Source of the DNA: Pedobacter ginsenosidimutans
GTDB taxonomy: Bacteria; Bacteroidota; Bacteroidia; Sphingobacteriales; Sphingobacteriaceae
DNA: 64,000 nt
Direction of reading: 5' to 3'
Assembly (NCBI RefSeq): GCF_001442625.1
Contig: NZ_LMZQ01000001.1
Location: 588,578 to 652,577 of the forward strand
Positions 27,132 through 35,760 of the stretch are shown here, one piece after another; the first letter of the stretch is position 1, and the number at the start of each line of letters is the position of its first letter. The notes below the pieces were generated by a model. The model had not been told where the DNA came from. It searched no databases and worked only from the letters and a program-made list of their open reading frames with translations. Position numbers and translations under genes: made by a program.

Positions 27132-27356
27132 ATGAAAAAAGAACATTTCAAATACATCAACACACTTTTCGTGGTTATTCCTATGACATTAATTATGGCG
27201 TTTGTGGGTTTAATGCGTAACTATGGTTTTGGCGAAGATTGGTTTATCAAATTTTTAAAAGCATGGAGTATTATGTTACCTGTAGCTTATTTTGCGGCCT
27301 TTATCATTATTCCAAATGCACGGAAACTTGCAGAAAAGATCACTTCTAAAGCCTAA
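27132..27356 (+). CDS. DUF2798-like small membrane protein
   Basis: A 74-residue protein with two membrane helices (about 10-28 and 43-62) and the segment LIMAFVGLMRNYGFGEDWFIKFLKAW, in the style of DUF2798 proteins. It lies 31 bp upstream of a Crp/Fnr-type regulator on the same strand; such a pair often means that the regulator controls the membrane protein, but here this is inference. Confidence 0.75.
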   Translation: MKKEHFKYINTLFVVIPMTLIMAFVGLMRNYGFGEDWFIKFLKAWSIMLPVAYFAAFIIIPNARKLAEKITSKA

Positions 27357-27387
27357 ACATTGTTACATTTGGTTAAGACTAAATTAA

Positions 27388-27957
27388 ATGCACGAACAGC
27401 TTTCCAGTTATATCAGAGAAAAAATTACCATCAGCGATGAGGATCTGGAGCAGGTATTGTCTTATTTCAAGATGATGAAGGTAAAGAAAAACGAAATCAT
27501 GATCAGTCCTGGCGAAACGAGTCAACGCATTTATTTTGTTGACAAAGGCTGCTTGCGAATTTTTTTTCTGACAGAAGGCGGTACTGAAGCTACAAGGCAT
27601 TTTGCTTTCGAAAACCAGTTTGCCACGGCATTGGTCAGTTTTATTACTAACGAAACTTCAAAGGAGTTTGTGCAGGCCATAGAAGATACCAACCTGTATT
27701 ACATTTCGCAAAACGATTTTTACCATCTGCTTAAAATCATCCCTCAATGGGAGAAACTTTACCACCATTACCTGGAGTACGCCTACGTAACCAATACCAA
27801 TCGCTTAATGTCGTTTATCACGCTCGATGCCACAGAACGTTACAGGCAGCTGCTTGCCCAAAATCCAGGCGTGGTCATGCGCATGCCGAACAAAATGGTT
27901 GCCTCTTACTTAAATATCTCACAAGAAACTTTAAGCAGATTAAAATCAAAAGCCTAA
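27388..27957 (+). CDS. Crp/Fnr-family transcriptional regulator
   Basis: A 189-residue protein with an N-terminal cyclic-nucleotide-binding-like barrel (about residues 20-115; KKNEIMISPGETSQRIYFVDKG and LRIFFLTEGG) and a short C-terminal helix-turn-helix (PNKMVASYLNISQETLSRLKSK). No Fnr cysteine cluster is visible, so it is not an iron-sulfur sensor. The Bacteroidota proteins of this type have a degenerate nucleotide pocket and unknown ligands. The likely target is the DUF2798-like gene just upstream. Confidence 0.88.
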   Translation: MHEQLSSYIREKITISDEDLEQVLSYFKMMKVKKNEIMISPGETSQRIYFVDKGCLRIFFLTEGGTEATRHFAFENQFATALVSFITNETSKEFVQAIEDTNLYYISQNDFYHLLKIIPQWEKLYHHYLEYAYVTNTNRLMSFITLDATERYRQLLAQNPGVVMRMPNKMVASYLNISQETLSRLKSKA

Positions 27958-27981
27958 TTTAAATATGGTAAAGAATATCAA

Positions 27982-28338
27982 TTATGCTGAATGTAGAAAT
28001 ACATCAGATGGGATGCTAAAATAGTTTTTAAGCTTTTGTGCCATTTTTAAAGTGATATCCCTCTTTCCTGATAATACTGCTGACACATGTCCTTTACTTC
28101 CTATAATTGGGTCTAAATCTTTGGCTTTTACGCCCATTTCCTTCATTTTATACTTAATAACGGCTAAAGCATCCAATTCTGGTAGTTGGTAATTTTTTTC
28201 ATCAAAATCTTTTACCAAAACAAGTAATAATTCCAATTCATCTCTTTCAGGTGTGTTGGGTGCTGCATGAAAAATCTCCATCAATCTTATTGATGCCTTA
28301 TTATAGTCAGCTTCGTTTTTTAATATTTTCCAATTCAT
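27982..28338 (-). CDS. HigA-like helix-turn-helix regulator (orphan antitoxin)
   Basis: A 118-residue protein. The N-terminal helical region (about 1-60) resembles HigA antitoxins of the DNA-binding-protein type, and a Cro/C1-like helix-turn-helix follows (KDLDPIIGSKGHVSAVLSGKRDITLKMAQKLKNYF in family terms, residues about 72-108). HigB toxins normally lie directly upstream; the 294-bp gap upstream (28339-28632) holds only a palindromic repeat and the aspS promoter, with no toxin-sized frame. It may therefore be an orphan. Confidence 0.75.
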   Translation of the reverse strand: MNWKILKNEADYNKASIRLMEIFHAAPNTPERDELELLLVLVKDFDEKNYQLPELDALAVIKYKMKEMGVKAKDLDPIIGSKGHVSAVLSGKRDITLKMAQKLKNYFSIPSDVFLHSA

Positions 28339-28407
28339 CTCTATAGATTAATCTGAATTCATTAATAGTCGAAAATAATGTTTTTTTTGTACTGTTAGGC
28401 TAATGCG

Positions 28408-28476
28408 GTCGTCATGCTGAATTTATTTCAGCATCTTTCTTGCAATAAAGACCCTGAAATAAATTCAGGGTGACGG
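28408..28476. repeat. Palindromic repeat, GCTGAATTTATTTCAG family, copy 1
   Basis: Inverted repeat with arms GTCATGCTGAATTTATTTCAG and CTGAAATAAATTCAGGGTGAC (19 of 21 pair) around a 27-base loop. A second copy with an inserted palindrome is at 55024-55120. Confidence 0.85.
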
Positions 28477-28601
28477 CATCTAAAGGATATCTCCCTTTTG
28501 CTAAACTTATACAAAGAGTTTTCAAATTGCATTTTTTTTGCCTGCTAAAAAACCTGCTTCAAAAACCTTTGGTTATAGCAGCAACTTTAAAACAAAATCG
28601 G

Positions 28602-28609
28602 TATTTTTG
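28602..28609 (+). promoter_or_regulatory. Bacteroidota -7 promoter element for aspS
   Basis: TATTTTTG matches the TAnnTTTG -7 consensus 24 bp upstream of the aspS ATG. The -33 element is weak. Confidence 0.5.
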
Positions 28610-28632
28610 CCGCTCAATTTAGATTACAATAT

Positions 28633-30378
28633 ATGTTAAGAACAGTAACTTGTGGTGCATTAAACCTGAATAACTTAGGCGAAAGTGTTACGCTATGTGG
28701 TTGGGTACAAAAATCAAGAGATTTAGGCGGTATGACTTTTATAGACATCCGCGATCGTTATGGCATTACTCAGTTGGTTTTTAACATGGACGATAATCGT
28801 GAACTTTGCGAAGCAGCACGTTCATTAGGTCGCGAATTTGTAATTAAAGCAATTGGTACCGTTGTAGAAAGAAGCAACAAAAACCCAAAAATGCCAACTG
28901 GTGACGTGGAGATTAAAATTTCTGCATTAGAGATTTTAAATGCTGCAAAATTACCGCCATTCATGATCGATGACGAAACTGATGGTGGTGACGAGTTGCG
29001 TATGAAATACCGTTATTTAGATTTACGCCGTAACCCGGTTCGCAATAACCTGGTTTTGCGTCATAAAATGGCACAATCGGTTCGCCGTTATTTAGATGCT
29101 TTAGATTTTATCGAAGTAGAAACGCCTGTGTTGATTAAATCTACACCAGAGGGTGCAAGAGATTTCGTGGTGCCTAGCCGTATGAATGAAGGGGAGTTTT
29201 ATGCTTTGCCTCAATCGCCGCAAACCTTCAAACAACTGCTAATGGTTTCGGGTTTCGACCGTTATTTTCAGATTGTAAAATGTTTTAGAGATGAAGATTT
29301 AAGAGCCGACCGTCAGCCTGAGTTTACCCAGATTGATTGTGAAATGTCTTTCATCGAACAAGAAGATATATTAAACACTTTTGAAGGTCTGATCCGTACT
29401 TTATTTAAAGAAGTACGCAATTACGACTTACCGGAAGTACCGCGTATGCAATATGCAGATGCGATGCGTTTATACGGTTCTGACAAACCTGATACCCGTT
29501 TTGCGATGCAATTTGTGGAGCTTAACCATTTGGTAAAAGGTAAGGGCTTCCCGGTTTTTGATAACGCAGAATTGGTAGTGGGTATCAATGCAAAAGGTGC
29601 AGCAAGTTATACACGTAAGCAGTTAGATGAATTAACCGATTTTATCAAACGCCCACAGATTGGTGCTACAGGTTTGATTTATGCCCGCCACAATGATGAT
29701 GGAACCATTAAATCATCTGTAGATAAATTTTTTAACGAAGAAGATCTTAAACAGTGGAGCGAAGCTTTCGGTACAGAAAAAGGCGATTTGTTATTGATTT
29801 TAGCCGGTTCAACAGATAAAGTCCGCAAGCAATTAAATGAGCTTCGTTTAGAAATGGGTAACCGCTTAGGTTTACGCGATAAAAACACATTCTCTGCCCT
29901 ATGGGTATTGGATTTCCCACTTTTAGAGTGGGATGAGGAAACAGAACGTTACCATGCCATGCACCACCCCTTCACTTCACCAAAACCTGAAGATATTGCC
30001 TTATTGGATACAGATCCTAAAAACGTACGTGCCAATGCTTACGATATGGTGATCAACGGAACTGAAGTTGGTGGCGGATCGATCCGTATCCACGACAGGT
30101 CTTTACAGGCTTTAATGTTTAAACATTTAGGTTTTAGTGCAGAAGAAGCACAAAAACAATTTGGTTTCTTAATGGATGCCTTTGAGTTTGGTGCGCCTCC
30201 ACATGGCGGTATTGCCTTTGGTTTCGATCGTTTAACCTCAATTTTCGCAGGTTTAGATTCCATACGCGATGTGATTGCTTTCCCTAAAAACAACTCAGGC
30301 AGAGATGTAATGATCGATAGTCCAAGCACTATTGACGAGAAGCAATTGAAAGAATTGAAGATTAAAACGGATTTATAG
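28633..30378 (+). CDS. aspS: Aspartyl-tRNA synthetase
   Basis: A 581-residue class II synthetase of bacterial type. Domains in order: N-terminal OB-fold anticodon-binding domain (about 1-105, [20 protein letters not shown]), catalytic core with motif 1 near residue 150, motif 2 ([18 protein letters not shown] near residue 215), the bacterial GAD insertion (about 300-410), and motif 3 ([15 protein letters not shown] near 535). The length fits bacterial AspRS. It charges tRNA-Asp, and possibly tRNA-Asn if the enzyme is non-discriminating, which cannot be settled here. It is a single gene with a terminator at 30471. Confidence 0.98.
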   Translation: MLRTVTCGALNLNNLGESVTLCGWVQKSRDLGGMTFIDIRDRYGITQLVFNMDDNRELCEAARSLGREFVIKAIGTVVERSNKNPKMPTGDVEIKISALEILNAAKLPPFMIDDETDGGDELRMKYRYLDLRRNPVRNNLVLRHKMAQSVRRYLDALDFIEVETPVLIKSTPEGARDFVVPSRMNEGEFYALPQSPQTFKQLLMVSGFDRYFQIVKCFRDEDLRADRQPEFTQIDCEMSFIEQEDILNTFEGLIRTLFKEVRNYDLPEVPRMQYADAMRLYGSDKPDTRFAMQFVELNHLVKGKGFPVFDNAELVVGINAKGAASYTRKQLDELTDFIKRPQIGATGLIYARHNDDGTIKSSVDKFFNEEDLKQWSEAFGTEKGDLLLILAGSTDKVRKQLNELRLEMGNRLGLRDKNTFSALWVLDFPLLEWDEETERYHAMHHPFTSPKPEDIALLDTDPKNVRANAYDMVINGTEVGGGSIRIHDRSLQALMFKHLGFSAEEAQKQFGFLMDAFEFGAPPHGGIAFGFDRLTSIFAGLDSIRDVIAFPKNNSGRDVMIDSPSTIDEKQLKELKIKTDL

Positions 30379-30470
30379 GTTCATGAGTTCACTGGTCATT
30401 GTTTAATTGGGCTGGGAGCAGAAATAGCATAGTCATAACAAGGTTTACAACGGCTAAGTTTTTAATCAAG

Positions 30471-30505
30471 AAAGCCTCAGGATTTAGAATTCTGAGGCTT
30501 TTTAA
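30471..30505. terminator. Bidirectional terminator between aspS and the envelope operon
   Basis: Stem AAAGCCTCAG/CTGAGGCTTT with a T-run on the plus strand and an A-run on the opposite side, so it could stop transcription from both converging sides. Confidence 0.85.
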
Positions 30506-30560
30506 TGATATCATTTCGTGCTTTGCTCACGAATGAACAAATGGCTAATGAGCTATTGAA

Positions 30561-30998
30561 CTAATATGTTTCACTATCAGGCGGAATGCCGTAGTCTATA
30601 AATTTCTTTTCTTTTTTCTCTTTCTTTTTCCCCAACCAACTCTTCACAGAATTAAAAATTGCAGATAAATGTTCCGCATCAAGCGATTTACCAATTTTTC
30701 CCGAAACCAGACCTACAGCCGCTTTGGTTAAAAAACCAGCACCTCTAAATATGGTTTTATTCATAAACATAGGCAAAAGCAAAGACATAGCGGTTCCACT
30801 AATATTTAATTTTTCGTCGGCTTTAAACAGGTTACTTGGTGTAGCGTATCTTTTTATCAATGCACCTAAGGTAAATTGGTGAAAGTAAGTCTTTGAATCA
30901 GATTTAAGCATATTCTGCTTAAGGGTGTATTCAACCTTAAGTTCTAATTTTCTAGCCTGGAGGTCTTCTAGGTTACGGATGTCTTTATACCTTCTCAT
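30561..30998 (-). CDS. Hypothetical protein, last gene of the YtxH/holin-like operon
   Basis: The start is set at 30998 because a Shine-Dalgarno-like AAGGAGG lies 6 bases upstream, unusual in this genome; a longer frame begins at 31025. The 145-residue protein is basic: an N-terminal helical region (NLEDLQARKLELKVEYTLKQ), a middle hydrophobic stretch (LLLPMFMNKTIF and AAVGLVSGKIG), and a C-terminal Lys/Glu-rich run. It overlaps the holin-like gene by about 14 bp. Not recognised; it is probably a membrane-associated partner of that operon. Confidence 0.6.
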   Translation of the reverse strand: MRRYKDIRNLEDLQARKLELKVEYTLKQNMLKSDSKTYFHQFTLGALIKRYATPSNLFKADEKLNISGTAMSLLLPMFMNKTIFRGAGFLTKAAVGLVSGKIGKSLDAEHLSAIFNSVKSWLGKKKEKKEKKFIDYGIPPDSETY

Positions 30999-31362
30999 CT
31001 TCCTCCTTATCTGCAAGTTTATCAAAGTATCTTCTAATGGCTACATTAATAATTGCCTTTTCGATATACTTATCTTTAGTTAAATAAACACCTAGTGCCA
31101 ATATAATATAGAATAAGGAAACGCAGCCAAAGCCTCCGGCATAGCTACCTAAAAGATCAGACAGATAAAGCGCCAAAGTTACCGAGCCAAATAAAAAGGC
31201 CAATATAAAACAAACAATAACTACCGTACTGGTTACTAAATCGGCAAAAACTTTAGAGACTTTTTCTACCAGGTAAAGTCTCGTATACTCAACCCTGGCC
31301 TCTAAAAAACCCTTGGCATCGTCTACAAGATCTTCAATGCTTTTATCTTTATTTTCCTGCAT
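30985..31362 (-). CDS. Phage holin superfamily III/DUF1469-like membrane protein
   Basis: A 125-residue protein with an amphipathic N-terminal helix (VEYTRLYLVEKVSKVFADLV) and two long hydrophobic helices (about 40-62 and 70-95). This topology is that of the actinobacterial phage holin/DUF1469 group, which in Bacteroidota is a chromosomal envelope-stress protein and not a phage gene. It lies between a YtxH-like gene and a hypothetical gene, all on the minus strand. Confidence 0.75.
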   Translation of the reverse strand: MQENKDKSIEDLVDDAKGFLEARVEYTRLYLVEKVSKVFADLVTSTVVIVCFILAFLFGSVTLALYLSDLLGSYAGGFGCVSLFYIILALGVYLTKDKYIEKAIINVAIRRYFDKLADKEEDEKV

Positions 31363-31416
31363 AATTCAGATTGATATTTAACCGGGCAGTTGCCCGGCTA
31401 TGCAATATTTTATTTA

Positions 31417-31683
31417 TTACGCGTGCTCCACGTCGTCACTGTATTCTTCTTCTACGCTTCTTAATTTCGTTTTGATCGAGCTTACAACTTTATCCTTTAA
31501 GCTTGCAAGGTGGTTAATTTCATCAGCAGCTTTATCTTTGATAGAATCGCCCAAATCTTTTAGAGATTGGCTTAATTTATCGCGGGTTTCATCACCTTTA
31601 TCCGGTGCGAACAAAATTCCTAGAGCCGCACCAGCAGCTAATCCTGCTAAAAGCGCAACTACAACTTTTGAGTTATCATTCAT
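31417..31683 (-). CDS. YtxH-domain protein (gas-vesicle/general-stress type)
   Basis: An 88-residue protein. Residues 6-26 form a Gly/Ala-rich membrane helix followed by the YtxH signature LFAPDKGDETRDKLSQSLKD, then an acidic helical tail. It is the first gene of a three-gene operon with the DUF1469-like and hypothetical genes. Such operons are induced by stress in several Bacteroidota; the role is inferred. Confidence 0.85.
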   Translation of the reverse strand: MNDNSKVVVALLAGLAAGAALGILFAPDKGDETRDKLSQSLKDLGDSIKDKAADEINHLASLKDKVVSSIKTKLRSVEEEYSDDVEHA

Positions 31684-31756
31684 AATTAATGTATTTTAAG
31701 GGTTTAACAATTATGTACAATATAAAACTACTACATTATTTATTGTTAAGCTATAT

Positions 31757-32806
31757 TTATAACTCCGTATGCTCGTTATTTGTTTTAATTCTTTCCAATC
31801 TTTCTGATGCAAGCGTACTGGTTTCGTAAATCTTAACGAGCAATATAAAATAAGATAACAGTAGCGGGCCAAAAACAAGGCCCAATATTCCAAATAAAGG
31901 GATACCAATAATTACGCCAATTACTGTAATTATGGGGTGAATATTGCCAACTTTTTTTGCAATGATAAACCTGAGCACATTATCGATATTGATGATGACT
32001 ACAAAACCAAAAATAAGCATGGCCCAGCCAGCAAAATTATTCCCGTTTGCAATCTGCAAAATCGCAGCTGGAACAAATACAACCGGTGGCCCCAAAACGG
32101 GCACAAAAGAGATAAATGTTGTAATAACACCCCAAAATACAGGGTCTTTATAGCCCAAAACATAAAAAGAAAGACTCAAAAGCGAACCTTGAACGAGGCA
32201 GATCAGCCCTTGTCCCAATACATTCGCATAAGTTGTATTTCGCATTTCATCACCAAAACGAAGTGCATTCTGTTCTCTGAAAGGTGCATATTTAATCAAC
32301 GAAAATTCGAATTTCCTTCGCTCTATTAACATAAAGTAGAGTAAAAAGTACATCACCAATAAACTTAATATAATATTTACTGCACTCGATATTAAGGATG
32401 GGAAAAGCTGAGTGGCCCAATTCCCCAAGCGGTTCAATCCTTCCTGAATAAGATCCTGATTGATTTTAACTGGAATAAGATGCTGTAATTTAACCAACAG
32501 GTTCCTGAAAAACACTTCATTGTTTTTCAATTCCGAAATTTTACTGATAACCATACTACTTAATGCATAAAAAGGCATTACAATGAGTATGATACTGATG
32601 GTGATAAGGAAAATAGCCGTTACTCTTTTATTCCATCCCTTATTTTCTGCCAAATGGATATAGGCCGGTCGCATTATCGTGTAAAGCACTAAAGTACTTA
32701 AAATAGCACTAAAAATACTTTGCAAGGAATACGCAATTAACACCCCAAGCGCAATAATAATGACCAGGTTAATGTTATTGCGTTGCTTATAAGAGAATAC
32801 TGACAT
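31757..32806 (-). CDS. AI-2E family transporter (TqsA/PerM-type)
   Basis: A 349-residue inner-membrane protein with about eight helices. Family features are the N-terminal pair of helices (INLVIIIALGVLIAYSL), a long cytoplasmic or periplasmic linker around residues 85-150, and the C-terminal GxxxxPVLGPPVVFVPAAIL and GIPLFGILGLVFGPLLLSYFILL segments. Despite the name, members transport diverse solutes and ions and the substrate here is unknown. It lies 65 bp downstream of the NtrC-type regulator on the same strand. Confidence 0.88.
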   Translation of the reverse strand: MSVFSYKQRNNINLVIIIALGVLIAYSLQSIFSAILSTLVLYTIMRPAYIHLAENKGWNKRVTAIFLITISIILIVMPFYALSSMVISKISELKNNEVFFRNLLVKLQHLIPVKINQDLIQEGLNRLGNWATQLFPSLISSAVNIILSLLVMYFLLYFMLIERRKFEFSLIKYAPFREQNALRFGDEMRNTTYANVLGQGLICLVQGSLLSLSFYVLGYKDPVFWGVITTFISFVPVLGPPVVFVPAAILQIANGNNFAGWAMLIFGFVVIINIDNVLRFIIAKKVGNIHPIITVIGVIIGIPLFGILGLVFGPLLLSYFILLVKIYETSTLASERLERIKTNNEHTEL

Positions 32807-32871
32807 ATTTAGATAATAAGGGTATTCTTTAAATGCTAAAATGGCTGATTTTGTTTTTCTAGATTTAAAAT

Positions 32872-34290
32872 TTATACTCCATCATCAACCTCAATAAATT
32901 TGATTTTATTGTAAAGTGTTTTTCTGTCGATATTTAAGATTTTTGCCGCCTTGGTTTTGTTGAAATTAACCGCTTTTAGCACTTCTAAAATAGCAGTATA
33001 TTCGGCTTCCTTAGCAGCATTCCGCAAATTAAGCGATTTATCATTATTTAATTTTAGCGGCAAAAGAAGCGCTTTTTTTTCGTGCTGCGCCTTAGGATAA
33101 TCAGTCATTCGAAGCTCCAATGGTAAAACATGAGTTTCTACCCAATCACCATCGGTTAATAAGGCAATCCGCCTGATAACATTCTTCAGCTCGCGTACAT
33201 TACCTGGCCAATTGTATGCTAATAAACATTTCATCACTTCATCAGAAAAGCCTTCGATCTTTTTATTCAATTCTTTGTTTACCGTGGCTAGAAAATGCTC
33301 AGCAAAAATAAGGATATCATTATCCCGGTGTTTCAATGATGGAACGTGTATAGAAAATTCATTAAAGCGGTGATATAAATCTTCCCTGAATATACCCTTT
33401 TGAATCCCCTCTACTAAATTTTCATTTGTGGCTACAATAAGCCGCACATCCAGATCAATCTCCTTTGTACTTCCAATCCGCTTTATTTTCCGCTCTTGAA
33501 CTGCCCTGAGTAAAGTTGCCTGGATCTCATATGATAAATTACCGATCTCATCAAGAAATAATGTACCGCCATTAGCTTGCTCAAAGTGACCAATTTTAGT
33601 GAAGGCTGCTCCAGTAAATGCCCCTTTCTCGTGTCCAAAAAATTCACTGGCGGCTAAATCTTTTGTTAAAGAGCCACAATCCATGGCGATGAAAGGTTCT
33701 TTGCCACGCGAACTATTCAGGTGAATGGTTTTAGCAACACATTCTTTTCCTGTCCCACTTTCCCCAGTTAAAATGACCGTGTATCCTGTTTGTGCTATGA
33801 GTTGGATTTGTTTCAGTAAAAGCGCTGAAGCATTGCTCTCCCCATTTATATACTCCGGGCCATTTAGAAAATCGGAAATAACATTACTATCAGCGCGTTC
33901 AAAATTTTTAGGCGATTTTAAAACCTCTTGCGTTTCAAGGGCTTTATTTATGGTATTTAAAATTTCATCCGGGTAGAGCGGTTTCACAATATAATCGTAA
34001 GCCCCTAGTTTTATCAATTCCACGGCAAGCTTAATATCCGAATAACCTGTAATAATAATCACACTGGTGGCCGGATAGTTTTCCTTAATGTGGATTAAAA
34101 TCTCCTTCCCATCTGTATCATCCAAACGATAATCGCATAATACCAAATCGAATTTCTCTTTTTCAAGAATTTGTAAAACCGTTCTACCAGTTGTTACATT
34201 CGAAACTTCAAATCCATTTTTAGTTAAAAATTTGCAGAGCAATAAACCGATGCTAATTTCATCGTCAACAATGAGTATCTTCTTTTTCAT
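32872..34290 (-). CDS. NtrC-family sigma-54-dependent response regulator
   Basis: A 472-residue protein with three domains. The receiver domain (about 1-118) has the phosphoacceptor Asp53 in LVLCDYRLDD. The AAA+ domain (about 145-380) has Walker A GESGTGKE near residue 176, the sigma-54 contact loop GAFTGA near 236 and Walker B GTLFLDEIGNL. The Fis-type helix-turn-helix (about 430-470) is KTKAAKILNIDRKTLYNKI. It activates sigma-54 promoters after phosphorylation. No histidine kinase lies next to it, so it is an orphan in this window. No clear -24/-12 promoter was found near it. Confidence 0.92.
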   Translation of the reverse strand: MKKKILIVDDEISIGLLLCKFLTKNGFEVSNVTTGRTVLQILEKEKFDLVLCDYRLDDTDGKEILIHIKENYPATSVIIITGYSDIKLAVELIKLGAYDYIVKPLYPDEILNTINKALETQEVLKSPKNFERADSNVISDFLNGPEYINGESNASALLLKQIQLIAQTGYTVILTGESGTGKECVAKTIHLNSSRGKEPFIAMDCGSLTKDLAASEFFGHEKGAFTGAAFTKIGHFEQANGGTLFLDEIGNLSYEIQATLLRAVQERKIKRIGSTKEIDLDVRLIVATNENLVEGIQKGIFREDLYHRFNEFSIHVPSLKHRDNDILIFAEHFLATVNKELNKKIEGFSDEVMKCLLAYNWPGNVRELKNVIRRIALLTDGDWVETHVLPLELRMTDYPKAQHEKKALLLPLKLNNDKSLNLRNAAKEAEYTAILEVLKAVNFNKTKAAKILNIDRKTLYNKIKFIEVDDGV

Positions 34291-34441
34291 GAGTAGCGTT
34301 ATTATTATAAAAACCCTTACGTTGTAGTAAGCACATTAGGGTTAATAATTACTTAACATAATTACTCAAAAAAAATTGCATTGAAAAATTTTTGCAACAC
34401 TTTCGTTACGCCATGCATCAAATTAATACTACACACAAATG

Positions 34442-35221
34442 CTATTTTCCAGAAAAATTTGCTTTTCTCTTTTCAACGAATGCATTTACGCCTTCTTTAA
34501 AATCGGCCGTTTCGAAACATTTGCCAAATTCTTCAATTTCGGTAGCGTAGCCATTGTTGTTATTTACAGCTGCAATTACAGATTTTATTGCAGCCGAAAC
34601 AGCCAGCGGTGCGCGTTTTTTAATAACATTAAGCATCTCTTCAGCCTTACTAATTAGATCGGGCTGTGGAACAACATAATTTACAAGACCTATTTTTTCT
34701 GCATCCGAAGCGGTAATCATATTTGCGGTCGTAATCATTTCTATTGCTCTACCTTTTCCAACCAATTGTGTAAGGCGCTGGGTACCGCCATAACCGGGAA
34801 TTAAACCTAAAGTAACTTCAGGTAAACCTAATTTTGCATGATCTGATGCGATGCGTATATGGCAGGCCATAGCCAGCTCTAGTCCTCCGCCCAAAGCAAA
34901 GCCATTAATTGCTGCAATAAATGGCTTTGAAGAATTTTCAATGGCATTAAAAACCAGCTCATGACCACGTTTTGCTAAATCTTCTCCCTGTTTACCATTA
35001 TAATCAGAAAACTCTTTAATGTCAGCTCCCGCAACAAAGGCCTTTTCACCTGCTCCGGTTAAAATAACGCCTCTTACTTCATCGTTTTTACCTGCGAAAG
35101 CAATAACATCTGCCAGTTCAGCCAAAGTATCTTTATTTAAAGCATTTAGTGCTTTTTCACGGTTAATGGTAATGTATAAAATGTTTTCTTTTATCTCTGA
35201 AATTAAATTCTGGTATGCCAT
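34442..35221 (-). CDS. Enoyl-CoA hydratase/crotonase
   Basis: A 259-residue crotonase. The oxyanion-hole residues lie in FVAGADIKEFSDY near 67 and AINGFALGGGLELAMACHI near 107; the two catalytic Glu are in the second of these and in LGLPEVTLGLIPGYGGTQR near 135. It would hydrate short-chain enoyl-CoA in fatty or amino acid breakdown. Its ATG lies 4 bases after the stop of the B12-binding protein, so the two probably form an operon. Confidence 0.93.
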   Translation of the reverse strand: MAYQNLISEIKENILYITINREKALNALNKDTLAELADVIAFAGKNDEVRGVILTGAGEKAFVAGADIKEFSDYNGKQGEDLAKRGHELVFNAIENSSKPFIAAINGFALGGGLELAMACHIRIASDHAKLGLPEVTLGLIPGYGGTQRLTQLVGKGRAIEMITTANMITASDAEKIGLVNYVVPQPDLISKAEEMLNVIKKRAPLAVSAAIKSVIAAVNNNNGYATEIEEFGKCFETADFKEGVNAFVEKRKANFSGK

Positions 35222-35224
35222 AGC

Positions 35225-35644
35225 TTAAAAATTTCTGTTTTCTGTAACCCAATTCTGAATATATTCTACAATACTTGCCATTGTTGTACCTGGAGGAAAT
35301 AGCTCTCCAACACCCATATCTGCAAGTTTTAACCGATCTGCTTCCGGAATAATCCCGCCACCGGTTAATAACACATCATCTAACTGTTTTTCTTTCATAA
35401 AATGAATAATCTTTGGAAAAACTGTCATGTGCGCGCCCGATAGGATAGAAATCCCAATGGCATCAACATCTTCCTGAAGCGCTGTGTTCACCACCATTTC
35501 TGGCGTTTGGCGCAGGCCGGTATAAATTACTTCCATGCCTGCATCCCGTAAGGAAGTTGCGATTACTTTGGCCCCTCTGTCATGGCCATCTAATCCAACT
35601 TTAGCTACTAAAACGCGAATAGGCCGATTTAATACTTTGCTCAT
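35225..35644 (-). CDS. Free-standing B12-binding protein (methylmalonyl-CoA mutase C-terminal type)
   Basis: The start is taken at 35644 (MSKVLNRP). The 139-residue protein consists of one cobalamin-binding Rossmann domain with the base-off/His-on motif DGHDRG, the SILSGAH loop and a GGGIIPEAD loop, exactly as in the C-terminal domain of methylmalonyl-CoA mutase. It lacks any TIM-barrel catalytic domain. It probably pairs with a separate large subunit elsewhere in the genome (isobutyryl- or ethylmalonyl-type mutases are split like this). Three bases separate it from the crotonase. Confidence 0.88.
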   Translation of the reverse strand: MSKVLNRPIRVLVAKVGLDGHDRGAKVIATSLRDAGMEVIYTGLRQTPEMVVNTALQEDVDAIGISILSGAHMTVFPKIIHFMKEKQLDDVLLTGGGIIPEADRLKLADMGVGELFPPGTTMASIVEYIQNWVTENRNF

Positions 35645-35730
35645 AATGAATATTAAGTTCACGTAAATGTATTGATTTTGATTCTCAAATTAATCATTAA
35701 CTAAAACAAGCAGAATTAGACTAATCTTTT

Positions 35731-35738
35731 TACATTTG
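35731..35738 (+). promoter_or_regulatory. Bacteroidota -7 promoter element for glnS
   Basis: TACATTTG matches TAnnTTTG 23 bp upstream of the glnS ATG. Confidence 0.5.
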
Positions 35739-35760
35739 CATTCCTAATTTACAGGTTTTT

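Noticed and set aside
30985..31362. Holin-like protein as a sign of a prophage
   Set aside because: No other phage gene is near; this family is a chromosomal envelope protein in Bacteroidota.
31937..32329. 130-residue plus-strand frame inside the AI-2E transporter gene
   Set aside because: Antisense shadow; composition like other shadows and no motif.
34291..34441. Sigma-54 promoter in front of the NtrC-type regulator
   Set aside because: TGGC and TTGC are present but the spacing (12 bases between) does not fit the -24/-12 pattern.
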